Shown here: positions 1 to 7,957 of the stretch, piece after piece | Numbering within the stretch: position 1 is the first letter of the stretch | How the letters are laid out: every line of letters begins with the position of its first letter | DNA from: Chitinophaga sp. | GTDB lineage: Bacteria; Bacteroidota; Bacteroidia; Chitinophagales; Chitinophagaceae | Length of the DNA stretch: 64,000 bases | Direction: 5' to 3' | Assembly: GCF_017745275.1 (NCBI RefSeq) | Contig: NZ_JAGHZS010000005.1 | Location: forward strand, 248,001 to 312,000 | Position numbers and translations under genes: made by a program | The notes under the pieces: model-generated | Databases searched by the model: none | Told to the model about the DNA's origin: nothing | What the model saw: the letters and a program-made list of their open reading frames with translations, nothing else

Positions 1-467
1 ATATCTGGGGAGGAAGAGGTCAGGGAGATGAACACCTCGATAATGCCCACGGTATCGCCGTAGATCATCGCCAGGGCACGCCTACGCTTATTGTTACCGA
101 TAGAACGCGCAATTGTTTTAAACGTTTCAGTATGGACGGAAAGCTGCTGGAAGTGATTGCCCTGCCAGGCGCCTGCGTTTGCCGCCCGGTGATCAAGGGA
201 GATCATCTCTATGCGGCAGTATTACGCTCTCCCAATATGGATAAGGAAGCGAGTGGTTTTGTGACGGTCCTGGATAAGAACAATAAAGTAGTATCCAATA
301 TTGGCGGTACTGCGCCGGTATATACCAATGGCCAGTTGCAGCCGATGCAGCAGGCCGAAAAAATATTTGTACATCCTCATGACGTGTGTGTGGACAATGA
401 CGAAAATTTATATGTGGCACAGTGGGCTTCAGGAAAAGTGTATCCATATAAACTCAGGAGGGTATAA
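1..467 (+). CDS. Beta-propeller (NHL-like) protein, C-terminal part only
   Basis: The gene enters from the left edge. The open frame starts at base 3 and runs to TAA at 465-467, so at least 155 residues are visible and the ATG at 132 is internal rather than a start. The text holds propeller-like strand repeats: DNAHGIAVD, then TLIVTDR, then VHPHDVCVDNDENLYVAQW near the end. The alternation of HG/HP-[IV]-x-V-D with a following strand is typical of NHL or six-bladed propellers. The substrate is unknown. The stop overlaps the next start by one base (TAATG), suggesting translational coupling to the cytochrome c fusion protein downstream. Family assignment is fairly safe; function is not assigned. 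Confidence 0.7.
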   Translation, partial: IWGGRGQGDEHLDNAHGIAVDHRQGTPTLIVTDRTRNCFKRFSMDGKLLEVIALPGACVCRPVIKGDHLYAAVLRSPNMDKEASGFVTVLDKNNKVVSNIGGTAPVYTNGQLQPMQQAEKIFVHPHDVCVDNDENLYVAQWASGKVYPYKLRRV

Positions 468-2638
468 TGATATTAAAACAGCGCTTCCGTTGGCAGGCGG
501 CAGGTAGTAACCTATTGTTTGCCGCAAATATTTTTATTCTCTTTTTACTCGTTTTCAGCAGCCAGGTAGTATTGCCGCCCTGGTTGCAGGTATTGGGACG
601 TATGCATCCCTTACTGTTACACTTTCCAATAGTGCTGCTGCTCGTAGCGGCTATATTAACGTTTATCCGTTTACGTGAGCCAGCGGCCGAAGCCTGGAAG
701 CAACAGTTCACTGCTGCTTTATTACTGACAGGTGCGCTGAGTGCAGTCGTTACCGTTATCATGGGCCTCTTTCTTTCCAAAGAGGAAGGTTACAATGGCA
801 GCGGTATCCTGCAATGGCACAAATGGAGCGGCGTAGGTATTTGCTGGGTGGCATCCGCATTGTATTGGCTGGGACAGTCTGCCACACCGCGTTTGCGGCT
901 GCAGCAGGCAGGAGTGGTTATCACCGTATTGCTGTTGGTGATTACAGGCCATTTGGGAGCCGATATCACCCACGGTGAGAACTTTGTAATGGCGCCGGTG
1001 ACACCTGCCGGTAAAAAGGGCGCAGTGCCCTTTGATCAGGCGTTGGTATATGAGCACCTGGTGAAGCCCATACTGGAAGAAAAATGTATGAATTGCCATA
1101 ACGCAGGTAAAGCAAAAGGGGAATTGGCCATGGACCTGCCGCAGCAGTTGTTGAAAGGAGGAAAGAGTGGTAAGCTGTTCGTGGCTGGCAAGCCGGAAGT
1201 GAGCCTGTTGCTGGAAAGGTTACATATGCCACTCGATGCAAAGAAGCATATGCCACCCGCGGGCAAGCCGCAGTTAACAGACGAAGAAGTGGCGTTGCTG
1301 TATTACTGGGTAAAAGGTGGGGCCGACTTCAAAGCCAAAGTAGCGGCATTGCCGGCGCATGACAGTTTACGTTTGCTGGCAGCCACTATGTTACAGCCGG
1401 AAGAGAAAAAAGAGCCGGTACATGATTTTTCTGCAGCAGATGAAAAGCTGGTGGAAAAACTCAATAACAACTATCGGGTTATTTATCCCATTGCCTTACA
1501 CGCAGCGCCGCTGGTGGTGAACTGTTATAACAAAGATCAGTTCAATAGCAAAGCCATTGAAGAACTGCTGCCGTTAAAAAAGCAGATCATTGAAATGCAC
1601 CTGCAGAAAATGCCGGTACAGGATGCGGATTTGAAAACCATTTCGCAGTTTCAACAATTGAGAACACTGAACCTGAGCTTTACGAACCTGAAGGGGAAAA
1701 CGCTGGACGCACTGGCGTCGCTGCCTCACCTCGAGAGTTTGTCTTTGTCTGGTACACCAGTAACGATGGCGGAACTACAGGCATTGAAAAAAGCACCGGC
1801 CCTGAAAGAACTGTACCTGTGGAATACCGCGCTGACCGCGGCAGACCTGCAACAGGTCCAGAGCGCTTTCAAACAGGTAGCGGTGATCAAAGGCTTTATG
1901 GATGAAGGGAATCTGTTGAAGTTGAACCAGCCGCAGTTGATGAACACGGCCATGATTTTCAGGGATCATATACAGCTGTTGCTGAAACATCCGATCAGGG
2001 GCGCGGAAATACGCTATACTACAGATGGTTCAGCACCGGATAGCACGCAGTCGCCGGTATTTAAAGACAGCCTGCTAATAGACAAAAACACCACTATCCG
2101 GGCCATTGCCTGTAAAAAAGGCTGGTATGCCAGTGAACCTGTAACGTATAGTTTTTATAAATCTTCGTATATCCCTGACAGTATTCTCCTGGTTACCCAA
2201 CCGCATAGTTCTTATCCGGGCATCGGGCCGAAAACACTGATTGATCTTCAGAAAGGGGGCGTTGAGCATGGTAATGGTAAATGGTTAGGCTATAATGGAA
2301 AACCAATGGAGGTGGTGATGCTGTTTAAAAAGCCCGTTCCGGTGCAGCAGGTGGCTGTGGGCAGTTTAAGCAACGTGGGCGCTTATATTTTCCCGCCTGC
2401 TAAAATAGAAGTATGGGGAGGAGTGGATGCGCAACACCTGAAACTCCTGAAAAGGGTAATGCCTGTTGCCGGCAAGAAAGACGATCCTGTAACAGCGTTG
2501 GATATAGATTGCAGTTTCCCGCTAACAAGTTTATCTTGTATAAAAGTGATCATGACGCCTATTCCAAAGCTTCCTGACTGGCATCCGGGTAAGGGAAATC
2601 CGGGTTGGGTCTTTGCAGATGAAATACGCTTTAATTAG
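467..2638 (+). CDS. DUF2231-type membrane protein fused to cytochrome c, LRR and chitobiase-tail domains
   Basis: A 723-residue fusion. The first about 165 residues hold several hydrophobic segments and an HPLLLHFP motif as in DUF2231-like membrane modules. A haem c site CMNCH lies at about 207-211, with a possible distal Met in MPPAGKPQLT near 264; this resembles the planctomycete-type cytochrome module. Residues about 390-460 form leucine-rich repeats (LRTLNLSFTNL, LESLSLSGTPV, LKELYLWNTAL). Residues about 505-560 look like the chitobiase/hexosaminidase C-terminal domain (IRYTTDGSAPDSTQS). The tail is a discoidin-like beta domain (VQQVAVGSLSN). It is probably inner-membrane anchored with periplasmic domains. 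The start overlaps the preceding propeller gene's stop, so the two probably form one operon. Substrate unknown. Confidence 0.75.
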   Translation: MILKQRFRWQAAGSNLLFAANIFILFLLVFSSQVVLPPWLQVLGRMHPLLLHFPIVLLLVAAILTFIRLREPAAEAWKQQFTAALLLTGALSAVVTVIMGLFLSKEEGYNGSGILQWHKWSGVGICWVASALYWLGQSATPRLRLQQAGVVITVLLLVITGHLGADITHGENFVMAPVTPAGKKGAVPFDQALVYEHLVKPILEEKCMNCHNAGKAKGELAMDLPQQLLKGGKSGKLFVAGKPEVSLLLERLHMPLDAKKHMPPAGKPQLTDEEVALLYYWVKGGADFKAKVAALPAHDSLRLLAATMLQPEEKKEPVHDFSAADEKLVEKLNNNYRVIYPIALHAAPLVVNCYNKDQFNSKAIEELLPLKKQIIEMHLQKMPVQDADLKTISQFQQLRTLNLSFTNLKGKTLDALASLPHLESLSLSGTPVTMAELQALKKAPALKELYLWNTALTAADLQQVQSAFKQVAVIKGFMDEGNLLKLNQPQLMNTAMIFRDHIQLLLKHPIRGAEIRYTTDGSAPDSTQSPVFKDSLLIDKNTTIRAIACKKGWYASEPVTYSFYKSSYIPDSILLVTQPHSSYPGIGPKTLIDLQKGGVEHGNGKWLGYNGKPMEVVMLFKKPVPVQQVAVGSLSNVGAYIFPPAKIEVWGGVDAQHLKLLKRVMPVAGKKDDPVTALDIDCSFPLTSLSCIKVIMTPIPKLPDWHPGKGNPGWVFADEIRFN

Positions 2639-2652
2639 CTGTGTAATTCGCC

Positions 2653-2660
2653 TACCTTTG
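2653..2660 (+). promoter_or_regulatory. Bacteroidota -7 promoter element (TACCTTTG)
   Basis: Exact match to TAnnTTTG, 19 nt before the ATG at 2680 of the MocR-type regulator. A purine-rich AAGGGAG follows at 2667-2673. No clear -33 TTG is seen. The spacing resembles the other promoters in this window. Confidence 0.6.
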
Positions 2661-2679
2661 AGTGGTAAGGGAGTACCAG

Positions 2680-4092
2680 ATGAAACAGCATAAGTATGAA
2701 GAAATAGCCGCCGATATAGTCCGTAACATTGAGGGCGGGCAATACCTGCCGGGGCATAAGTTACCATCTGTAAGGGCGTTGAAAGAGCGTTACCAAACCA
2801 GTTTAAGCACTATACAAAGTGCATACGATGATCTGTTATTAAATGGATGGGTGGAGAGTGTGCCCCGGTCGGGTTATTTTGTAAGTGCCCGGCCGGTGCC
2901 GGTGGAGGATAAAGGTGAAATAAAAGTAATCCGGGACCCGGTATTCCATGCTAACCTGGCAGTGATCACCTCTGAAAACCTTCAACGCAGCGCGTTATCG
3001 GAATTCAATGTGGCGGCTCCCGGCGATCTGTTGTTACCCCAGCAGTTATTATTGAAAACCATGCAACAGGTGATCCGGGAAAAGGGCGCCGCGTTGTTGA
3101 AATATTATCCTCCCAATGGCTCGGCTGCATTAAGAGCCGCTATCACCAAACGTGCCGCGCATTATCATACCCGTTTACAAGCCAGTGAATTATTGATTAC
3201 AGATGGTGCTTTGCAGGCGATATACATCGCGCTGGCGGCCGTATGTGAGCCGGGGGATGTAATTGCCATTGAAAGCCCCTGCATATTCTCCGTGCTGGAA
3301 GTGATCCGTGTATTACGTTTAAACGTGGTGGAAATTCCGGTGCGTCCCCGTACCGGCTTTGATATCGCCGCCTTGCAGCAGGCTTGTAGGTTGCATACTT
3401 TTAAAGCCATTGTAGTAACGCCTAACTTTCATAATCCTACCGGCGCATTGATGACAGACGAGCAAAAACGTTTGCTGTTACAGGTGGCGCAAACCAACGG
3501 CATCGCGCTGATCGAAAATGATATTTACGGTGAGTTGTACTTTGATGGAAAGCGGCCTTCCACGATTCGTTCTTTTGATGACAGTGGCTGGGTAATGACC
3601 TGTTCTTCTTTTGCCAAGTCGCTGGCGCCGGGCATCCGGCTGGGATGGTTGTCGGCCGGGCGTTTTTTCCGCCAGGCAGAGCAGATCCGTTTTGCGATCG
3701 GCAGCGCGGTATCGCCGGTGTACCAGGAAACGATGTTGAAGATCCTGGAGAGCAGTGCGTATGAAAAGCATCTCCGGGTATTCCGCCGGCAGTTGCAGGC
3801 GCAATGTAACCAGAGCATTAAGTTGATAAAAGCCCATTTCCCGGCGGATACGGTTTTATCCCGTCCGCAGGGTGGTTATCATTTATGGGTGCAGATGCCG
3901 CTGCAGCAGGATATGAAGGCTTTTTACCGGTATTGTGCGCAAATCGGCGTGAAATTTACTCCCGGATCAGCCTTTTCTTTCCGGCCCATTTTTGAGCATT
4001 CTTTCCGGCTGGTGTTTGCGGATAAGTATACTGCCGCTAAAGAAGCGGTACTTCGTAAGATAGGTACCTACGCATCTACTCATCAGAAATAA
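2680..4092 (+). CDS. MocR-type GntR regulator with aminotransferase domain
   Basis: The 470-residue product has an N-terminal winged helix of the GntR family (residues about 3-75; LPSVRALKERYQTSLSTIQ is the recognition region). It is fused to a fold-type I aminotransferase domain. The PLP-binding lysine lies in SSFAKSLAPGIRLGW at about residue 313; PNFHNPTG and ENDIYGELYFDG are further class I aminotransferase motifs. MocR proteins use PLP or an amino compound as effector and often control neighbouring vitamin B6 or amino-acid genes; none is obvious here. An upstream GTG at 2662 is in frame, but the ATG at 2680 is preferred because AAGGGAG sits 6 nt before it. The neighbouring GNAT gene may be a target; that is inference. 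Confidence 0.88.
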   Translation: MKQHKYEEIAADIVRNIEGGQYLPGHKLPSVRALKERYQTSLSTIQSAYDDLLLNGWVESVPRSGYFVSARPVPVEDKGEIKVIRDPVFHANLAVITSENLQRSALSEFNVAAPGDLLLPQQLLLKTMQQVIREKGAALLKYYPPNGSAALRAAITKRAAHYHTRLQASELLITDGALQAIYIALAAVCEPGDVIAIESPCIFSVLEVIRVLRLNVVEIPVRPRTGFDIAALQQACRLHTFKAIVVTPNFHNPTGALMTDEQKRLLLQVAQTNGIALIENDIYGELYFDGKRPSTIRSFDDSGWVMTCSSFAKSLAPGIRLGWLSAGRFFRQAEQIRFAIGSAVSPVYQETMLKILESSAYEKHLRVFRRQLQAQCNQSIKLIKAHFPADTVLSRPQGGYHLWVQMPLQQDMKAFYRYCAQIGVKFTPGSAFSFRPIFEHSFRLVFADKYTAAKEAVLRKIGTYASTHQK

Positions 4093-4146
4093 TCTGTACC
4101 GCCTGGATTTCTGTTGACTGTATCTTCCCGGATGGCAGCTTGCTGC

Positions 4147-4154
4147 TACTTTCG
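4147..4154 (+). promoter_or_regulatory. Probable -7 promoter element (TACTTTCG)
   Basis: Matches TAnnTTTG in all but one base, 24 nt before the ATG at 4179 of the GNAT gene. Weaker than the exact matches elsewhere. Confidence 0.35.
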
Positions 4155-4178
4155 TAGCTCAAGTTTAACTGCTGGAAT

Positions 4179-4637
4179 ATGCATACACAAGTGATTACAA
4201 AGTTTGCAGTGGCATCAGACAAGATGCTGGATGAATTGTTATACCTGCTTCGTACCTGGATGTCGGAGCATCCTGAAGTAGTACCCGCCGGCACTTATAC
4301 GAGAAAGATACTGGTGAATACGATGAACAGCTTCTCCAGCCAGTGGCTGATAGTATATGCAGGAGATGAGCCGGCGGGATTTGCTTTTCTGACAGATGGA
4401 GGGGAACGTCCGGCCATATTCGATCATAAACGGGTTGTTCAGTTGGCAGCCTTCGGGGTACTGGAGGCCTATGCCGGTGGTGCGGCAGAAACATCCTTGC
4501 TGGAGAAGTGTATGACGATCTATAAGGGCCGGGATGCTATATGGACCCTGCCTGCGGCGGCAAACAGGGCTTTCCTGGAAAGTGGCGGATTTGTGCAACA
4601 CGCGGCAACTCCTTACTGGGTAAAGGAGCAACTATAA
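4179..4637 (+). CDS. GNAT-like acetyltransferase
   Basis: A 152-residue protein with the outline of a GCN5-related N-acetyltransferase. The central strands are WLIVYAGDEPAGFAFLTD and VVQLAAFGVLEAYAGGAAETSLLEKC, where the conserved acetyl-CoA loop is degenerate. The C-terminal AANRAFLESGGFVQHA matches the usual N-x-x-F-x-x-x-GF ending of GNAT folds. It probably moves an acetyl group from acetyl-CoA to a small amine in the cytoplasm. The gene follows the MocR-type regulator by 86 nt and has its own promoter-like sequence. Substrate unknown; the loss of the canonical R/Q-x-x-G-x-G/A loop makes activity uncertain. Confidence 0.6.
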   Translation: MHTQVITKFAVASDKMLDELLYLLRTWMSEHPEVVPAGTYTRKILVNTMNSFSSQWLIVYAGDEPAGFAFLTDGGERPAIFDHKRVVQLAAFGVLEAYAGGAAETSLLEKCMTIYKGRDAIWTLPAAANRAFLESGGFVQHAATPYWVKEQL

Positions 4638-4641
4638 CGGA

Positions 4642-4688
4642 TATACGTGGATTATTTTATATCTTAAGGAGATATTCGTCCACGTATA
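4642..4688. repeat. 10-bp perfect inverted repeat enclosing an AAGGAG sequence
   Basis: TATACGTGGA at 4642-4651 is the exact reverse complement of TCCACGTATA at 4679-4688, with a 27-nt loop containing AAGGAG (4666-4671). It begins 4 nt after the GNAT stop and ends 10 nt before the ATG of the hydrolase gene. It could be a terminator, a leader hairpin or a regulator site; no T-run follows. Confidence 0.5.
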
Positions 4689-4698
4689 ATTGAAGCAT

Positions 4699-6117
4699 AT
4701 GACTTTCCGGTACCTCGCATTGTTATGTATTTTATGTTATCATTTATCAGTGGCTGCGAAGCCGGTTAAAATTGCCTGCCTGGGTGCCAGCATCTGTGCC
4801 GGTGCCCGCCTGGCAGATCCGGCAACACAGTCGTATCCTGCTCAGCTGGAACTTATGCTGGGAAAAGATTATCGCGTAACAAACTACGGAGTGAGCGGTG
4901 CAACATTGTTGAAGAAAGGAGATCATTCGTATTGGGATACGCCAGAGTATAAAGCAGCCCTGGCGAGTGAGCCGGATATTGTATTGATAGATTTGGGAGG
5001 CAATGATAGTAAGCTGGTGAACCGGGTACACCTGGATGAGTATAAGCAGAACTATCAGGACATGATTCGTGCATTCGAATCTTTACCTAAACATCCCCGT
5101 ATTTTGTTGTTACTTCCTATTGTGTCGTTTATGCAGGATACTACCCAGATTTGGGATCCGGTGATTGCTCAACGTATTTTGCCAATGGTACGACAGGTCG
5201 CTTTTGATGAATACCTGGAGGTAGTAAATCTAAATTCGTTGTTTATAGGAAAACCTGCGCTGTTGCCGGATGGTATCCATCCCGGTCTGGAAGGGACTAA
5301 CATGATTGCCAAAACATTGTATGAAGTGATTCATACCCGGCTGGCGCCAGGTTTGGGGTTGCTGAACAAGCTGCCTTACGGGCGTACCATCAGTTCGTTT
5401 TATGGTTATCATTGCGCTGATTTTAAATTTAAAGGGCGGGACTGTAAAGTGGTGGCGCCGGCACGGGAAGTAGCCGGCCGCCCCTGGATTTGGCGGGCCC
5501 GCTTCTGGGGGCATGAACCACAAACAGATATTGCCTTGCTGGAAAGAGGTTTCCACGTGGTGTATTGTGATGCGTCGGAATTATTTGGTAATGAAGAAGC
5601 CATTCAACTATGGAATGATTTCTATGCGATGCTGCATGGCGAAGGATTGGCGAAGAAGGCGGTGATGGAAGGGATGAGCCGGGGCGGTATCTACGTGTAT
5701 AACTGGGCTGCGGCAAACCCGGATAAGGTGGCTGCTGTGTATGTAGATAATCCTGTGCTGGACCTTACGAGCTGGCCGGGCATACAGTATAAAAAGCAAT
5801 CCGCCAGCCGTGGGGAGTGGGAAGTATTTAAGAAAGATTATCAATTGACGTCTGACTCAGCTGCGCTGGCGTTTCAAGGTAGTCCATTGTATAAAGTCGA
5901 TGAGATTGTAAAAGGTAAATATCCCATGTTGCATGTGTTGGCAGATGAGGACCGGGATGTAATCCCGGCGGAAAATACGCTTCCTTTTGAAGCCAAAGTA
6001 CGTGCAGCCGGTGGCGATATAACGGTGATGCATAAACCGGGTTTTGCACATCATCCGCATAGCTTCCCGGATCCTACGCCTATCGTGGATTTCATCTTAA
6101 AAGCCTTGCACCGGTAG
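4699..6117 (+). CDS. Secreted two-domain hydrolase: SGNH/GDSL esterase plus alpha/beta hydrolase
   Basis: The 472-residue product starts with a signal peptide ending near VAA. An SGNH domain follows (CLGASICAG near residue 30, GGND near 96, DGIHPG near 192). The second half is an alpha/beta hydrolase with nucleophile Ser in GMSRGG at about 327, an acid in the VLADEDRDVIPAEN loop and a His in GFAHHPHSF. Such fusions are usually carbohydrate esterases that remove acetyl or other acyl groups from polysaccharides outside the cytoplasm. A TTG at 4690 is an alternative start; ATG 4699 begins the signal peptide directly. Its stop TAG abuts the stop of the convergent gene at 6118 with no gap. Exact substrate unknown. 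Confidence 0.8.
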   Translation: MTFRYLALLCILCYHLSVAAKPVKIACLGASICAGARLADPATQSYPAQLELMLGKDYRVTNYGVSGATLLKKGDHSYWDTPEYKAALASEPDIVLIDLGGNDSKLVNRVHLDEYKQNYQDMIRAFESLPKHPRILLLLPIVSFMQDTTQIWDPVIAQRILPMVRQVAFDEYLEVVNLNSLFIGKPALLPDGIHPGLEGTNMIAKTLYEVIHTRLAPGLGLLNKLPYGRTISSFYGYHCADFKFKGRDCKVVAPAREVAGRPWIWRARFWGHEPQTDIALLERGFHVVYCDASELFGNEEAIQLWNDFYAMLHGEGLAKKAVMEGMSRGGIYVYNWAAANPDKVAAVYVDNPVLDLTSWPGIQYKKQSASRGEWEVFKKDYQLTSDSAALAFQGSPLYKVDEIVKGKYPMLHVLADEDRDVIPAENTLPFEAKVRAAGGDITVMHKPGFAHHPHSFPDPTPIVDFILKALHR

Positions 6118-6681
6118 TTATTTTAGCAACCATTCCAGTTTATACATTTGATGAAAGCTGTCATAGTTCATCAGTTCCGCATCCCGTTTAAACTGTGCGT
6201 CTACCTGGTCAGCCAGTGTGGGGTGATCCCGGAACGCCTGTTTTACATTCCAGGCAGTTAATGCCTGGAGTTGGCCATTGGCCGCGGAGAAATAGTATTT
6301 GAACTGATCAGCAGGTCCTTCTTTAGGGGAGGCCGGTATCTTCCTTTTATATAACAACAACTGTGGATTGTTATTCAGTACCTGGTAGCTGTGGTTGCCT
6401 ATTACCCTATATACTTCCCCGTTAGTAAGCCGGTAGGCGAAGATGTTGCTTTTATTCAGTTGAAGGATGCTGTCTTTATAGCGAATAGTGACATAGCTTT
6501 TAGGCGCCAGCGTATATAGCTTAATGCTGGCATTCGCGCTATTGTCGTGATAACGAAGTTGATTATTGAGGTAATCATTCAGACTGGAATAGATACCTGT
6601 TATTTTCTTCTGTGCTGGGAGTTGTATGCTAATACTCATCATCAGCAGGCACAAACCTGCTATGCTTTTAAATCTTTTCAT
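6118..6681 (-). CDS. Secreted hypothetical protein
   Basis: A 187-residue protein with a clear signal peptide (KRFKSIAGLCLLMMSISIQ) and otherwise no family I recognise. The body contains beta-rich segments such as SYVTIRYKDSILQLNKSN and EVYRVIGNHSYQVLNN, and a C-terminal helical part (HPTLADQVDAQFKRDAELM). It is probably periplasmic. A TTG at 6687 is in frame, but ATG 6681 gives the conventional signal-peptide start. It stands alone on the minus strand, convergent with the hydrolase gene and divergent from the DUF2306 gene. Real coding is supported by the signal peptide and the good open length; function is unknown. Confidence 0.65.
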   Translation of the reverse strand: MKRFKSIAGLCLLMMSISIQLPAQKKITGIYSSLNDYLNNQLRYHDNSANASIKLYTLAPKSYVTIRYKDSILQLNKSNIFAYRLTNGEVYRVIGNHSYQVLNNNPQLLLYKRKIPASPKEGPADQFKYYFSAANGQLQALTAWNVKQAFRDHPTLADQVDAQFKRDAELMNYDSFHQMYKLEWLLK

Positions 6682-6762
6682 AACCAACCGGAGATTGTTT
6701 TAGCTACTGCAATTTTACAAAAACAATTGTTTATATACCCCTGTTTTTAGAAAAATGGTATT

Positions 6763-7437
6763 TTGAAAGAAAAATCCGGATACTTGAAAATTATAGGCCA
6801 GGTACTTCTTTCCTTTATTGTTTACCTGTTATTATGTGCAGCTACTTTTTTAATGTTGAGAACCATTATGGGGTATGCTTCATTCCGGGATGATGTAGGG
6901 TTTCTGTTATTGAAGCAGGATTACCTGGATAATAAAGTTTGGAAGGCTGCTTTTTACATACATGTATTCTCGGCTATAGTGGCATTGCTGGCGGGATTTA
7001 CACAGTTTTCCGGGCAGGTATTACAAGAGCGTCGGCAGTTGCACCGCGTGGCGGGCCGGGTATATGCCTGGAATATTATGCTGATCAATTTTCCTGCAGG
7101 TTTAATTATGGCGGTTTATGCCAATGGTTTATTGCCGTCTAAGATTGCTTTTGTGATATTAGATTGTTTATGGTGCTGGTTTACCTGGCAGGGTGTTGCA
7201 GCCGCCAAAAGAGGCGATATCCCTGCACACCGGCGTTTTATGATCCGCAGCTATGCACTAACACTTTCTGCGATTACGCTCAGAACCTGGAAGGAAATAT
7301 TATCGCATAGTTTTGATATTGATCCGCTGACCTTATACATGATTGATGCGTGGCTGGGGTTTGTGCCCAATTTACTATTGGCGGAAGGATGGATTTATCT
7401 TACTTCCAGGGCTAATAAGCGACTTACATCCTTGTAG
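6763..7437 (+). CDS. DUF2306-like multi-pass membrane protein
   Basis: A 224-residue protein with about six hydrophobic segments. The pattern HVFSAIVALLAGFTQF, RRQLHRVAGRVYAW and PAHRRFMIRSYALTLSAITLR, with conserved His and Arg residues near the membrane, matches the DUF2306 family (a cytochrome b561-like four-helix arrangement). The His residues could bind haem, but this is inference. The start is a TTG; no ATG occurs before the first membrane segment. The gene is divergent from the secreted hypothetical at 6118 and convergent with the broken small gene at 7484. Role unknown. Confidence 0.72.
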   Translation: MKEKSGYLKIIGQVLLSFIVYLLLCAATFLMLRTIMGYASFRDDVGFLLLKQDYLDNKVWKAAFYIHVFSAIVALLAGFTQFSGQVLQERRQLHRVAGRVYAWNIMLINFPAGLIMAVYANGLLPSKIAFVILDCLWCWFTWQGVAAAKRGDIPAHRRFMIRSYALTLSAITLRTWKEILSHSFDIDPLTLYMIDAWLGFVPNLLLAEGWIYLTSRANKRLTSL

Positions 7438-7483
7438 GCAGACGGAGAAATGTTTGCTGCCGGTTGCGGATTAAAACAGGTAG

Positions 7484-7690
7484 TTATCTTTCAAAATGAA
7501 TCTTTGTAAGTACAAGAAACCATAATGCCGCCATGATAAGCGCCGCTGCCGCTAAAAAAGCGAGTACCGTAATCGCCATCGCCAATGTGTCGTTTATGTC
7601 GGAGAGTAGCGGATGTATTTTTTTAGCAATTAAAACGGCTACTCATATAGCAATGATAAGTGACAAAGGTGCCAATACAATTATTCCCAT
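7484..7690 (-). pseudogene. Small membrane protein gene broken by an in-frame TGA
   Basis: Reading the minus strand from ATG at 7690 gives MGIIVLAPLSLIIAI, then TGA (plus-strand bases 7643-7645), then the same frame continues VAVLIAKKIHPLLSDINDT and two more hydrophobic segments to TAA at 7484-7486. The whole would be a 68-residue membrane protein if the TGA were TGG (Trp) or similar. The continuity of the frame and of the hydrophobic pattern across the stop argues for a recent nonsense change or a base-call error. It lies 41 nt after the small membrane gene at 7732-7953 on the same strand. Too short and interrupted for ordinary gene finders. Function unknown. Confidence 0.5.
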
Positions 7691-7731
7691 TATTTTTCGT
7701 TTAGTGCTACTTCATAGCATCTTACAAAAAA

Positions 7732-7953
7732 TTATGCTCTTTCTAGTGCAAGCTGTCGTTCGGTTATATATATCAAAATACCCAGGATGATGGCTATACA
7801 GAGAATGAAAGTAATGAAGGCAGCTGCAATGGCTGTCTTTCTGCCTTTGGGCTCAAATGCGCGGTACATTTTCCGGGAAAGGAAATAGCACACTCCAAAG
7901 ATGGCGAGGATGACAGCCAGGATGAGAAAAGTAGCGATAATATTTTGTGTCAT
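7732..7953 (-). CDS. Small two-pass membrane protein
   Basis: A 73-residue protein with two hydrophobic helices (IIATFLILAVILAIFGVCY and AAAFITFILCIAIILGILI) separated by a basic loop (SRKMYRAFEPKGRK). The start lies only 4 nt after the stop of the upstream GH43-like gene, so it is very likely in the same transcript. The following small membrane gene (7484-7690) is broken. No family recognised; the pair resembles short membrane helper proteins, but no role can be assigned. Confidence 0.6.
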   Translation of the reverse strand: MTQNIIATFLILAVILAIFGVCYFLSRKMYRAFEPKGRKTAIAAAFITFILCIAIILGILIYITERQLALERA

Positions 7954-7957
7954 AGGT

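Noticed and set aside
7533..7790. Plus-strand 85-residue open frame
   Set aside because: It lies opposite the small minus-strand membrane genes; their continuous hydrophobic frames and spacing are better supported.
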